From CAZFLM01 sp964519955 (GTDB lineage: Bacteria > Armatimonadota > Chthonomonadetes > Chthonomonadales > CAJBBX01), in contig CAZFLM010000014.1 of the NCBI GenBank assembly GCA_964519955.1, forward strand, positions 1 through 64,000: a stretch of 64,000 nt of DNA, in the 5' to 3' direction. The translations under genes and the position numbers were made by a program. Below, piece after piece: positions 27,601-36,105 of this stretch. The notes under the pieces were generated by a model. That model saw only the letters and a list, made by a program, of their open reading frames with translations, had not been told where the DNA came from and ran no database searches. Every line of letters begins with the position of its first letter. Position 1 is the first letter of the stretch.

Positions 27601-27676
27601 CACGTCCCTGCTGCATCACGACGCCGGTGTAGCGCTTGCCCGGGTCGTACGAGTCGCGCGCCCTATCGCTGCCCAT
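24617..27676 (-). CDS. DUF6519-type right-handed beta-helix protein, candidate receptor-binding or tail-tip protein
   Basis: A 1019-residue protein. The N-terminus carries the DUF6519 pattern (RARDSYDPGKRYTGVVMQQGRVFLEADWNE), common in eCIS loci. The middle (about 500-770) is a right-handed parallel beta-helix region with recurring turns such as DVTIRGIRFHLP, NLAVEGCLFRFS, GLRLEGNRFLHQ, NDALIRDNRFSG and AIRIEDNRMLD; more follow at the C-terminus (ASVIGNVVINEY, TAVTGNVILGNV). An Ala/Glu/Thr-rich linker lies between. Such folds are used by phage and eCIS fibres to bind surface glycans, so a receptor-binding role is plausible. The ATG at 27676 has GGAGG eight bases upstream; an in-frame extension to 27901 is only repeat sequence. 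Confidence 0.85.
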   Translation of the reverse strand: MGSDRARDSYDPGKRYTGVVMQQGRVFLEADWNEAADIASDLNEAEVREIVGVCGTPDNGYEVFVAKNDAGEWDRNFAVGPGSMYVGGVRVTVPAPVKYLAQRQLGWLDMPIGALSPHVEASRASREFVYLTLSEQEVSAIEDPTLREVALGGPDTAQRKRLMQHAECRALEKGECVTALAELEAAALAKGLKLDHGTAQLVSLSRLKVGFTDAGGGDGKCDPAAQGGYLGADNQLIRVQVSGAGKLLWSFDNASFLYRAKVVNSTTLTLKPQPVDAFHQPRKGQAIEVLLPTAHLAGDEWVAAGWGFVTTAAAAYDPDTQTLVLTDALAGLYLAAAEAKVDIPLFVRVWEQEKPFTADTAVTLDGSGLQVTMHGGPFVVGDYWQIAVRPAIEADPLLGIPGQVFPRRFQESFQPPDGPRRWVCPLAVIDWTDAEQPVTDCRNHFEDLVALTGRRGCCTVTLRPSDLHGRHTLQWVVDRYCQGGPVTVCLKPGKYVLREPLRLGPQHSHLTLAACQDGVVFEAAPGSLHEFVDGLVVLTHADDVTIRGIRFHLPLVAFAKAGGKLADVAPVTADELQTVAVSIGLHTVHCANLAVEGCLFRFSLLPEAGGHVLGIGMLSASECWGLRLEGNRFLHQEQHNLNNLLAGFVLFPTLLRAAGQKQAQLATTLLNDALIRDNRFSGVTLAAVIAANAAGAIRIEDNRMLDCAAGLLFGAGYLPISSQVVAGAKYKRMQEDAPTQVAAAMSTAADQPGFQRLASFAAAYPMPKGFTPERLRQGSLIEELPDHSTPAAVRRVVQSVLDRTVEIRRAAVRDVADVPDVKPKPADTDATRTVRRSDANVASDATKPEAAEAVRVEPTASAEAPTIQARAYATVSSLVNVIAASQESTHGLSLELHIESNTVDAEMPDLLSLWAMMVIDLSGVLGAVTVAANRLRSKNPLVWTGQLLTLSRASVIGNVVINEYPVQQAPKTNEAVVTPNALRVICPHTAVTGNVILGNVRLPARAAGLPAWVTYNDVS

Positions 27677-27765
27677 GCTCCCTACCTCCTTCGATCCTAC
27701 TGGAACCCAGACCAACAGCCGGTCGGCACGGAGGCCGACCCTCCATCTGGCGCGCGCGGGAGGCA

Positions 27766-27802
27766 CCCCTCCCCCAACCCCCTCCCGCAAGGGGCGGGGG
27801 CT
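27766..27802. repeat. Dispersed C-rich hairpin repeat, copy 2
   Basis: Identical over 37 bases to the copy at 22456-22492. It lies in the 264-base gap between the gpI-type gene and the beta-helix gene. Confidence 0.8.
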
Positions 27803-27889
27803 TCCTGACGCGCCGGCTCGCGTCCGGCAGGACGCTTGGCCGAACGCCCGCCAGACGGGTACCTCGGTGCCCGTCCGCACCGAGGCGAA

Positions 27890-27926
27890 CCCCTCCCCCA
27901 ACCCCCTCCCGCAAGGGGCGGGGGCT
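27890..27926. repeat. Dispersed C-rich hairpin repeat, copy 3
   Basis: A third identical 37-base copy, in the same gap, 124 bases from copy 2 in the same orientation. The sequence between the two copies contains no recognisable gene. Confidence 0.8.
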
Positions 27927-27940
27927 TACGGCCCGGCCGC

Positions 27941-30160
27941 CTACGTCACGTACACGATCGCTGGCGCGAGGCCCAGGGGCATGTACTCCTCGTACTTGAT
28001 GAGGAGCGCGCGCTCCTTGATGGCGCCTAGCTCGCGGCTGAAGGCGCCCATCTCGGAGCCGTTCTCCGCGCCGGCCAGGATCGCGGCCCCGGCCGACTGC
28101 AGGAGCTGCGCGTAGGCCGGGTCGCCGAATGCGCGGGACACGAACAGCGGCGCCTTCCGCGCGATGACCACGCTCTCGTACTGGCGCGGAAGCACGCTCG
28201 ACACCGTGTGCGCGGTGAAGCGGACGCAGCCGTGCTGCACATCCTCAACCAGCACGTCGTCGTCGAGGATGCACTCGCTGGCCTCCAGGCGGTGCACCGC
28301 GGCCGGGCCTAGCACCGTGCATCGCGTCAGGGAAGCCAGCGTGTCCGACAAGTCGAGGGCTCCGCCCGCCACCACCGCCTGCAGGACCGTGTCCGCTGCG
28401 TCCAGCTCCGTGACCTTGCCTCCGCGGCGCGTTCGGATCGGCCCCACGATGCTCCTGTCGACCACCAGCCGCTCCACCTGGCCCTCGACCCAAAGGCGGC
28501 ACGGCGCGAGGGAACGTCGGTCCGCCGCCAGCGCGACGTTACCGGTCACCGAGTCGAGTGTGCCGGGGTCGAACGTGCAGCACGAGATGCTCACCTCCGC
28601 GAATGGGCCGCGCAGCACAATGTCGCCCCCGCTCACGAACAGGCCCGTGAGCGCCAGCCTCGCCTCGCCGGACGCATCGGCGCGGAAGACCCACTGGCTC
28701 GGCTGAATGGGGCGCGGCCGGGGTACGGGGATGGGTCGGACCGGGTCAGCACGGACCGTCCCATCGGCGGGCGTGTCGCTCGCAACCGACGCGACGTCCA
28801 CCATCGGCGTCGCAGGCAGGCGCACCAGTGGACGGTACCGGTTTGCGGCCCGCACGCACACGTCGCGGATGCCGGTCACGTCGCGCGCGGACCCGTAGGT
28901 CAGGAAGTCTCCGATCTCGACGGTCGCTTCGGCCGGCAAGCCCGTGAGCGCGGTCCTGAGGCCATCCCCGCCACCCGCCACCTTGCGGACGACGCCTGGC
29001 GACGCCTCTGCCGGCTGCCCCACGCGCCTGCGGTCGTACGGGCCGGCGCCGATGGTCGAGGCGAAGCCCACGTGGTACGTGACGAGCGGCGCGTCGGGGA
29101 CCGGCGCCGCCACCGCCGCGAACCGGCCGCGCTCGGGGTCGATGCGGTACTCGGCGGACCCGTCGCGAGGGTCGGCGCTGATCCGCTCCGGCCCCACGGG
29201 CTCGTACGAGATGCCGCTCTTCAGCCAGATGCCAACCGACCCCGGCGCCAGCACGCCGCCCGACGCCGCGTCGTAGCGGGCGCACAGGTTCGCCTTCTCG
29301 TCCTGCAAGAGCCAGCGGCTGATGGGCCCCGGCACCTGCCAGTCGGCCGGCGAGACCCACGCATCGCCGTACGTGCGCTCGTCCGCCACGAAGAGCGGTA
29401 TGTCGCGCCCCGTCGGGTCGAACGTGAACCGGCCAGGGCAGCCCTCCACGGGTACGGGCGTCGTGAGGCCCATCGGCAGGCTCAGCAGGCGCCAGACGAA
29501 CACACCGAGGTGCGGGATGTCGTGCCAACCCGTCTGGCCGCGCCCGCGCCGCACGTCGGCGAGGTGCGAGAACTCGTCGAAGGCGGTGTGCGCCCGGCGA
29601 GCGCCCGGCGCGTTCCGCACGTCCGCCGTGCCGCCCGCCGGAGTGCCCGTGCGCTGCCCGACAAGGCCCTGCGCCCGCAGCAGAGCCGCCGCGCCAATCG
29701 GATCGGTCGACGCGGAGGGCCAGCCGAACGCCGGGTCCAGGTTGTGGCGCGTGCGGGTCATGCGGCGGAAGAACTCGACCACGCGCACGTCCCACCCCGT
29801 GATGTCGGCGGCGATCTCCTCGAGGACGGCCAGCGTGCCCTTGCGCCGCCGGTAGTGGATCGTCTTGGCCACGTCGAGCCGCTGTCCGCGCGCGTCGAGG
29901 CTAGGCGCCAGGTTCGTCGCCAGCAGGTCGCCGATGTACGCGATCACCCAGTCGTCGCACGTCTCGATCGACTGGTCCTCCCACAGCCGGTCGATGCTGC
30001 GCCGAAGGACGGCCGCCTGCGCGCCGATGCGGCCGACCATCTCCCGCAGCGGCCCGCGCGCGTCGATGTCGGGGCTGTCCTCCTGCCGGTAGACGGCGGG
30101 CAGCATCGACCACAGCTTCTCGGCGTAGTACTCCTCGTACCGATCCGTGTTAGCCGCCAT
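27941..30160 (-). CDS. Phage tail protein I-like (gpI) baseplate protein with beta-rich C-terminal extension
   Basis: A 739-residue protein. The N-terminal 130 residues match the P2 gpI-type pattern of baseplate-to-fibre adaptors: LWSMLPAVYRQEDSP, then LWEDQSIETCDDWVIAYIGDLLATNL and a RRKGTLAVLEEIAADITGWDVRVVEFF motif. The remaining 600 residues are beta-rich, with repeated turns in the last third (LFVSGGDIVLRGPFAEVSISCCTF, VERLVVDRSIVG, VHRLEASECILDD) like a beta-helix. Its start overlaps the stop of the upstream baseplate gene by 11 bases. It probably closes the baseplate and carries or contacts the fibre-like 1019-residue protein encoded next. Confidence 0.85.
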   Translation of the reverse strand: MAANTDRYEEYYAEKLWSMLPAVYRQEDSPDIDARGPLREMVGRIGAQAAVLRRSIDRLWEDQSIETCDDWVIAYIGDLLATNLAPSLDARGQRLDVAKTIHYRRRKGTLAVLEEIAADITGWDVRVVEFFRRMTRTRHNLDPAFGWPSASTDPIGAAALLRAQGLVGQRTGTPAGGTADVRNAPGARRAHTAFDEFSHLADVRRGRGQTGWHDIPHLGVFVWRLLSLPMGLTTPVPVEGCPGRFTFDPTGRDIPLFVADERTYGDAWVSPADWQVPGPISRWLLQDEKANLCARYDAASGGVLAPGSVGIWLKSGISYEPVGPERISADPRDGSAEYRIDPERGRFAAVAAPVPDAPLVTYHVGFASTIGAGPYDRRRVGQPAEASPGVVRKVAGGGDGLRTALTGLPAEATVEIGDFLTYGSARDVTGIRDVCVRAANRYRPLVRLPATPMVDVASVASDTPADGTVRADPVRPIPVPRPRPIQPSQWVFRADASGEARLALTGLFVSGGDIVLRGPFAEVSISCCTFDPGTLDSVTGNVALAADRRSLAPCRLWVEGQVERLVVDRSIVGPIRTRRGGKVTELDAADTVLQAVVAGGALDLSDTLASLTRCTVLGPAAVHRLEASECILDDDVLVEDVQHGCVRFTAHTVSSVLPRQYESVVIARKAPLFVSRAFGDPAYAQLLQSAGAAILAGAENGSEMGAFSRELGAIKERALLIKYEEYMPLGLAPAIVYVT

Positions 30161-32531
30161 CGCCAGGCTCCGCTGTCACGTCCAGGTCGTCCGTCGAGAG
30201 CTGGAAGAAGCCGCCTTCGCCGGGCACATGCCGGTAGGTCGCGTCGAGCGTCGAGGCGGCCAGGTGCCCGATGCGGAACTCGACGCCGTGCGCCGCCAAC
30301 ACCCCGGCGACGCTCAGGCAGGCGGCGTCGATCTGGCTCGTGAAGAAGGTCTGCCCAACCCGCACCACATTTGCCCCGAACAGCCCTGCGTCCGGGTCGG
30401 CCAGGGCGGCCCGCACCGCGTCGAGCACCATGTCCTCGTCGTAGGCGAGGTCCCGCACGACGGCCACGCGAATGCTGATCGGCACGGGCGTGGCCGGGAC
30501 CACCAGCGGGCGCCGGTTCGGGTCGCAGGCGAGGCTCAGGGCGGTCCGCGCCGAGTCGACGGCGGCCTGGTTGTCGCCCACATACACCTTCACGAGCGGG
30601 CGCTGCTCGTCCGGGTCCCAGCGGAAGTAGGCCCGCGCCCGGCTCACCCCAGGCGCCCGCGCCGCGATCGACTGGTAGTCGTCCGCCGAGACCGCGCGCC
30701 CGAACGTCGTCGCCGAGAGCGGCCCATAGCGCTTCACCTGGTCCGAGGGGTCGGGATCGGAGCCGCCGCCGACAGGCGCGGGCGCCTGGAACGACTTCAG
30801 CCCCTGCACCGGCTGCACGATCACGTTGAGCGCGCCGACATCCGGCGCCTCCGCCCCGCTGCCATACCGGTAGTTCGCTACCACGTTGCTCGGGCCGGTG
30901 GGCAGCCGCGCGCCGTTCTCGCCATCGCCAAACGCGACGTGGGTCTTCCCCTCCTCATCCTCGTGTGTCGCGAAGACGCGGGCATCCGACGCCTGGCCGT
31001 AGAAGCTCTCCGCCTCCGCCCACTCGATCCCGTCGACCGAAACCCGCAGCGTGCTGCGCCAGCTCTCGCCGGGGGCCGAGCCCGACGCCTGCAGGTAGGT
31101 CAGCGGCGCCTTCGCCAGGACGAACTCCTGCCCCGGCACGCTGGCATCGCCGCTGCCGAGCACCTCGTCGGCGACGGTCCTGCCGCGGGACACGTCGAGC
31201 ACGTTCAGCAGCAGCCTCAGCGGCGGCTTCAGCGCGGGCGCCGGGTCGGTCACGTACGAGATGGCGGCGGTGGAGGCGGGCTCGGTCCCCGCCGTGACGG
31301 TGACGAGCGCGCCGCAGCCGTCCGCGTCCTCCAGCATGGCCTGGTACTGGCCGGCGGGGAACAGAGCGGGCGCGACGGCACTCAGCGAGGCGGGCGGTGT
31401 ATCGAGCGCGGAGGCGGGCGTGGCGATCAGCTCGCCGACCTCCTGCCAGCCGAACAGCACGACCCCGGCGTTCCGCAGCGGGGCGAAGATGCTCAGTCCG
31501 GGCACGTTGAACGAGATCTGCGCGTGTGGGATGGGGATCGGGATCACGTTGTCGCCGGTAGGCGCGGTCCCCGGTGTCGCGTCCGCGGCGTTCGCGTACC
31601 AGACCAACTCGGTGTAGGCCGTCACCTTCGCCACGATGGCGGCGGTGGTGCCCGGCAGGTTGAAGCAGACCGGGTCGCCGACCACGACCTGCCGGGCGCA
31701 GCTCTCCAGGTGCGCTGCCGTGTCGGTGAGCGCCACCGAGGCGACCTGATACGGCCACAGGCGCGCGGTGACAGTCGGGCGCAGCAGGCGATAGTCGCCG
31801 GCAGACGCGCCCGCCGGCACCGACGCCAGCGTCAGGCGCGTGTTCGTCGCGCCGCGCGGGTCCTTCTCCTGGGTCACCGCAGTGACGGACGTGTACGTAC
31901 ACGCGGCGGACGTGCCGTCCCACGCGACCGGCAGGAGCAGCACGTAGTCGCCCTTGCGGACCGCGACCGAGCCGCCGCGCACGAGCACGCTGCTGCCCGA
32001 TGCGGCGAGGGCGTCGTCCGGCGGGGCGTCGACGGCCAACTCGTCGGGGTAGACGGTCTGTTTGGCCGCGTCCAGCTCGAACGTCTGTGGCTGCTGGCCG
32101 GGGCCCGGCTTCGACTCGACGCGCAGCCCCGCGGCCAGCGACGGGGGCCTCGGGCCGGCCACGCGCGCCGCGATCTGCCCCTCCGCGCCGATGCCGGGCC
32201 GCGGCCGATACCCCAGCAGCCGGATCAGCCGCCGCACGTCCTCGTCGATGAGCGCGGTGCGCAGGTAGCTCTCGTTCGCCACGCGCTCGTCGTAGAAGGT
32301 CAGCGCGTCGGCGATGACGGCCCACCACTCCACCATCTGCACCGCGAGGTCGCCCGTCGGGCCGGGGCGCCAGCGAAGCAGCTCGATCTCGCCCTCCCGC
32401 GCCCGCAGCAGCGCGTGGCGGAACGAGGCGAAGTCGCCGACGCGGCGCGACAGGCTTGCGCGGCCCGCCGGGTTGTCGATGGCGCGCGGGTGCTGGACCA
32501 CTTCGCACGGGCAGGCCGAGTCGTCGCTCAT
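30150..32531 (-). CDS. Baseplate J-like wedge protein (Pvc12/Afp12 type)
   Basis: A 793-residue gpJ/gp6-type baseplate protein. It starts at the ATG at 32531, which overlaps the stop of the preceding wedge gene as ATGA. Typical signs are the N-terminal YDERVANESYLRTALIDEDVRRLIRLLGYRPRPG (docking region), VAFGDGENGARLPTG and GGGSDPDPSDQVKRYGPLSATTFGRAVSADDYQSIAARAPGVSRARAYF in the core. Known members form the wedge around the hub that changes shape when the particle fires. It is the second of two such proteins in the operon, as in PVC and Afp particles. Confidence 0.9.
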   Translation of the reverse strand: MSDDSACPCEVVQHPRAIDNPAGRASLSRRVGDFASFRHALLRAREGEIELLRWRPGPTGDLAVQMVEWWAVIADALTFYDERVANESYLRTALIDEDVRRLIRLLGYRPRPGIGAEGQIAARVAGPRPPSLAAGLRVESKPGPGQQPQTFELDAAKQTVYPDELAVDAPPDDALAASGSSVLVRGGSVAVRKGDYVLLLPVAWDGTSAACTYTSVTAVTQEKDPRGATNTRLTLASVPAGASAGDYRLLRPTVTARLWPYQVASVALTDTAAHLESCARQVVVGDPVCFNLPGTTAAIVAKVTAYTELVWYANAADATPGTAPTGDNVIPIPIPHAQISFNVPGLSIFAPLRNAGVVLFGWQEVGELIATPASALDTPPASLSAVAPALFPAGQYQAMLEDADGCGALVTVTAGTEPASTAAISYVTDPAPALKPPLRLLLNVLDVSRGRTVADEVLGSGDASVPGQEFVLAKAPLTYLQASGSAPGESWRSTLRVSVDGIEWAEAESFYGQASDARVFATHEDEEGKTHVAFGDGENGARLPTGPSNVVANYRYGSGAEAPDVGALNVIVQPVQGLKSFQAPAPVGGGSDPDPSDQVKRYGPLSATTFGRAVSADDYQSIAARAPGVSRARAYFRWDPDEQRPLVKVYVGDNQAAVDSARTALSLACDPNRRPLVVPATPVPISIRVAVVRDLAYDEDMVLDAVRAALADPDAGLFGANVVRVGQTFFTSQIDAACLSVAGVLAAHGVEFRIGHLAASTLDATYRHVPGEGGFFQLSTDDLDVTAEPGDGG

Positions 32532-34924
32532 TTGCCCCCCTCCACGTAGACCTTCAGCGATCCCCGCTCCGGCCGGCTCGGGTCCTGATCGCAGCGCACG
32601 ATCTGGTCCGGCGCCACCCGCAGCGTGTCCTCCAGCTCGGCGAAACTGCCCGTGAGGCCCCGCCGACGGACGGTGATCGAGATGACCCCGCCCACGCCCG
32701 GCGCGTTCTGGATGGCGGCTTCGAGCCGGCTGCGCTCCAGAGGCATGCCGAACGTGAAGCTGTCCGGGTGGAAGAGCCCCACCTGGCCGCATGGGAGCTT
32801 CGCGGCGGTCAGCGCATCGAGCACGGCCTGCTTGGCATCGCCGCGGAACGCATCGGGCCGCACGCAAACGGACACGACCAGGTCGAGGGCCAGGTAGCGC
32901 GGGGTCGGCACGTACGACTCGTATCCCGCGAGCCGTACGCGATTGAGGCGCTCCACGAGTTCGGCGCGCGGCCCGGCCTGTAGCACGTCGGTGCCCTTCG
33001 GATCCGGCGTGGTGAAGACCGTCAGCCAGCTCCCGGTCCACCGGAAGGTCGTGCCCGCCCGCTGCACCCAGCGGAGCCGCTGCGCCTCCTGCTCGTAGTC
33101 GGCGGGCAGCACAGCGCGGTACTGGCGCGCGCGGAACGCATACGGCGCGCGGCGGCGCACCTGCTCGTCCGTTTCCGCGTCCGCGCCACCGTCTGCGGGC
33201 AGCGGGTTCGAGACGGCCAGCACCCGGCTCACCGCGGCGTGCTTGGGATCGGGCCGCGTTAGCGTGTCGGCCGCAACGATCCCCGCAGCCCCGCCACCCA
33301 CTCGGTAGCTCGCCTTGAACGTGAACTGCGGCTCGGGCACGGAGCCGAACGTGCCGTCGCCGAAGCGCAGCGTGTCCCCCTCGTCGCCGTCATACTCCTG
33401 CATGCCGCAGCCGCCGAGGGGGTCCAGCTCACGGTACCGCGCCGCGTCGAGCGTGAAGACCGCGTCGAACGCCTCCGCGTCGAGCAGCGAGCGCCGCCAC
33501 TCCCACTCCTCGGGCGGGAACACGTCCTGCCGCACGAGCCGCACCTCCGGCACGGGATGCGCCTCGGGATCATCCTGCGCGAGCCAGGCGACCGGCGCGG
33601 CGCTCAATGTGCGCAGCGCCTGCATGCTGCCATTGGGCCCCGCGCGAACGGCCGCGAGAGGGAGCGGGCGCGTCGGGTCGCCGCCGGGGCTGAGGGCGAA
33701 CGCCTCCTCGCTCCGCCGCCCCTGCGTCGCCGGCACCAGGTTGCCCGCGAACCGGGTCCGCGCGAGATCGCGACTCTGCGTGAGAGCGTCCTCCTCGCGC
33801 CAGAACACGTGCGTCACGTCCTTGGCCAGCAGCGGGTCGCGCTCCTCAACCGCAGAGGCGACCGTAACTATCTGGCGCATGGGCGGGTCGGCGCTGGTCA
33901 GCGGCGAGGTCTCGATGAGCAGGCGCTGGCCGGGCTGCAGGCCGAACCCCTTGCCCTCGATCCACCCGCCCGTGGCCCCGGCCTCCAGGCACTGCTCCGA
34001 GTCGTCCCACCAGAACGCCGGCATGTTCGCGACCGGCGCGCCAGCGTCCAGCACGAGGGCCCCACCCGCGTCGTAGCGCCACTTGTTCCACGACGCGCCG
34101 GCCGGGTAGTTGCCCGTGTCGCGCAGCCCCGTGCCGGTCTCGAAGTCGATCGGGGCGCCCGAAGGCCCCTGGGTGCTGACGCGCAGCCCCGCGGGGATGG
34201 GGCCGGCCGTCACGTCGAACTGCAGCACGGTGCGCGCCGCGGTGGCCGGGCGAGGCTCGTACTCCACGAGGCGGGCGTGGCGCACGATGGAGCGCCGCTG
34301 CGTCGCGGTCTCGAGGTAGGCTTCGGCGGCGACCCGGTCCTGCGTGTAGCTCAGGTCGTCGCCCAGGGCCGAGAGCGCCTCCAGGAAGACCATGCCGAAG
34401 TCGGCCTCGGAGCGCTCGCGCCACTCGGGATACCGCAGCGCGGAGAAGTCGGAGAGCGCCTGGCGGAAGCTCGCGTAGTCCTTCGCGAGGTAGTCGATGG
34501 GCAGGGCATCCGCGGCGATCGGCGGACAACACGGCTGCTCGGCGCAGCAGTCGAGGTCGCTCGGGCACGAGGCCTTGAACGAGAACTCCGCGCGGCTGAA
34601 GTACGGGTCGAGGAGCGCGCACTCGATGGCGAGCGTGTACGTGCTGAAGTCGCCGGGCGCTGCCACCTCCAGCGTCAGGAGCGGGCGGTCCTGCCTGTCC
34701 ACGCCCCAGTCAGAGGCGACAACCGGGCGGGCGAGCTGGACCGACGGGATCGTTTCGCCTCCCGTGATGGTGACGGCGCCTATCGCCCCGACGAGCGCCG
34801 GCTCCTTGTTCAGGAAGTGGACGCGCAGCTTCGTCTGCGCCTCGTTGACGATCTCGACGAAGTCGATCCCGTTGAGCGCGCTCTGCGCCTGCACCGCCGC
34901 GCGGCGATCCCTGGTGGCACCCAT
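32528..34924 (-). CDS. Baseplate J-like wedge protein (Pvc11/Afp11 type)
   Basis: A 798-residue baseplate wedge component. Diagnostic parts are IDYLAKDYASFRQALSDFSALRYPEWRERSEADFGMVFLEALSALGDDLSYTQDRVAAEAYLETATQRRSI (a hallmark of eCIS/Afp11-type proteins, about residues 140-215), LRFGDGTFGSVPE and DYEQEAQRLRWVQRAGTTFRWTGSW. A small Cys cluster (CPSDLDCCAEQPCCPP, near 118-133) may bind a metal or form a compact loop. It is translationally coupled to the second wedge gene by an ATGA overlap and follows the gp25 gene by one base. Confidence 0.92.
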   Translation of the reverse strand: MGATRDRRAAVQAQSALNGIDFVEIVNEAQTKLRVHFLNKEPALVGAIGAVTITGGETIPSVQLARPVVASDWGVDRQDRPLLTLEVAAPGDFSTYTLAIECALLDPYFSRAEFSFKASCPSDLDCCAEQPCCPPIAADALPIDYLAKDYASFRQALSDFSALRYPEWRERSEADFGMVFLEALSALGDDLSYTQDRVAAEAYLETATQRRSIVRHARLVEYEPRPATAARTVLQFDVTAGPIPAGLRVSTQGPSGAPIDFETGTGLRDTGNYPAGASWNKWRYDAGGALVLDAGAPVANMPAFWWDDSEQCLEAGATGGWIEGKGFGLQPGQRLLIETSPLTSADPPMRQIVTVASAVEERDPLLAKDVTHVFWREEDALTQSRDLARTRFAGNLVPATQGRRSEEAFALSPGGDPTRPLPLAAVRAGPNGSMQALRTLSAAPVAWLAQDDPEAHPVPEVRLVRQDVFPPEEWEWRRSLLDAEAFDAVFTLDAARYRELDPLGGCGMQEYDGDEGDTLRFGDGTFGSVPEPQFTFKASYRVGGGAAGIVAADTLTRPDPKHAAVSRVLAVSNPLPADGGADAETDEQVRRRAPYAFRARQYRAVLPADYEQEAQRLRWVQRAGTTFRWTGSWLTVFTTPDPKGTDVLQAGPRAELVERLNRVRLAGYESYVPTPRYLALDLVVSVCVRPDAFRGDAKQAVLDALTAAKLPCGQVGLFHPDSFTFGMPLERSRLEAAIQNAPGVGGVISITVRRRGLTGSFAELEDTLRVAPDQIVRCDQDPSRPERGSLKVYVEGGK

Positions 34925-34925
34925 G

Positions 34926-35312
34926 TCAGAGGACCTTCACCTCGGCGTTCGCGTTGTCGCCGGTCTCGAGCAGCACGTAGTCGATGCGGATCATCAGTTG
35001 GGCTTCCTCGTCCGCGGTCGTGGGCGGAACCACCGTCACCGCCCTAACCTGGATCTGGTTGCCGAGCCACCGGTTGAGCGATTCCGAGACGAGTAGTTGA
35101 GTGGTCATGGCGAGCGCCTCGTTGTTCGGCGCGAAGACCAGGTTGCGCAGCCCGCAGCCGAACTCCGGCAGATCCACGCGCTCCCTCGGCGCGGTCAGCA
35201 GCACCTGCCGGATCATCTGGTCCACGTGCGCCTCGTAGCCTGCCTCCGCCCCGATGCCGGAGGCGCTATCGATGCGGAACGGGTAGGCATAGTCGCGCCG
35301 TCTCAGGCTCAT
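34926..35312 (-). CDS. gp25-like baseplate protein (Pvc9/Afp9 type)
   Basis: A 128-residue member of the gp25/IraD family of short baseplate proteins that help link sheath to wedge. It shows YAYPFRIDSASGIGAEAGYEAHVDQMIRQVLLTAPRERVDLPEFGCGLRNLVFAPN, where the EFGCGL stretch is the family hallmark. The start ATG at 35312 overlaps the stop of the PAAR-like gene (ATGA). The open frame extends upstream through the tandem-repeat array to 35924, but that part is not protein-like. Confidence 0.93.
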   Translation of the reverse strand: MSLRRRDYAYPFRIDSASGIGAEAGYEAHVDQMIRQVLLTAPRERVDLPEFGCGLRNLVFAPNNEALAMTTQLLVSESLNRWLGNQIQVRAVTVVPPTTADEEAQLMIRIDYVLLETGDNANAEVKVL

Positions 35313-35641
35313 TGCCCCGCCGCCTTCGTCTGGGTCGAGTTCACCATCACGGTCCCCTGGGCAGCGCCGTCCGCCGCCATGCAGAGCCCCACGCTCGCCT
35401 CGGTCAGCACGTAGTCGCTCAGAACCTGGACGCGCGTCGCCCGCTGCACCCACTGCACCCGCATGCACGGATGCGGCGTGCCGCCGGGCAGCGTGAACGG
35501 GCACCCGGATACCAGGAACGTGTCCTGCGACCGCACGATCGGCGACCCGTCCGCGTTCGCCCGCGCGTTCGACGTGATCATGCTGACCCTCCCTCCGTGC
35601 GGGCACATCAGCACGCTGCTGGTTGTGAGCAGGTTCGGCAT
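35309..35641 (-). CDS. PAAR-like spike-tip protein
   Basis: A 110-residue protein, probably the conical metal-bound tip of the spike. It has LMCPHGGRVSM near the N-terminus, then CPFTLPGGTPHPCMRVQWV and a later GLCMAADGAAQG, giving Cys/His pairs expected for the metal site of PAAR-like proteins. The ATG at 35641 is preceded by GGGGAGA at seven bases. An ATGA overlap couples it to gp25. It lies downstream of a 440-base repeat array that separates it from the gp5-like spike gene. Confidence 0.85.
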   Translation of the reverse strand: MPNLLTTSSVLMCPHGGRVSMITSNARANADGSPIVRSQDTFLVSGCPFTLPGGTPHPCMRVQWVQRATRVQVLSDYVLTEASVGLCMAADGAAQGTVMVNSTQTKAAGQ

Positions 35642-35665
35642 TGCGCGTTCTCCCCAGAGAGCTGG

Positions 35666-36105
35666 TCCCGACCGCCCTGGTGGGATGGGCGTCCCTGCCC
35701 GTCCAGTACAACCTGCCAGCACGCCACGCTACATCACCGACAGCGCCGCGATGGAACGGGCGTCCCTGCCCGTCCAGTACAGCCCGCACGCACGCTGCGC
35801 CCCATCGCCGACAGCGCCGTGGTGGGACGGGCGTCCCTGCCCGTCCAGTACAGCCCGCCGGCACGCCACGCCACATCGCCGACAGCGCCGCGGTGGGACG
35901 GGCGTCCCTGCCCGTCCAGCACAACCCAGCGACACATCACGCTACGTCGCCGACAGCGCTGCGGCGGGATGGGCGTCGCTGCCTGTCCAGCACAACCCGC
36001 CGGCACGCCACGCTGCATCGCCGACAGCGCTGCGGTGGGACGGGCGTCCCTGCCCGTCCAGTACAGCCCGCCGGCACGCCACGCTACATCACCGAGAGCG
36101 CCCCA
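35666..36105. repeat. Six-copy 71-bp tandem repeat between spike and PAAR genes
   Basis: The core GGGCGTCCCTGCCCGTCC (plus strand) recurs at 35687, 35758, 35829, 35900, 35971 and 36042, exactly 71 bases apart each time. Each unit holds a GGACGGGC...GCCCGTCC hairpin and a segment matching the last codons and stop of the gp5-like gene. The whole unit, not only a repeat core, is conserved, so this is not a CRISPR array. No gene is seen in the gap. Confidence 0.93.

Noticed and set aside
35666..36105. CRISPR array
   Set aside because: The full 71-base unit is conserved, with no unique spacers, and no cas gene is nearby. It is a tandem repeat with an internal hairpin.
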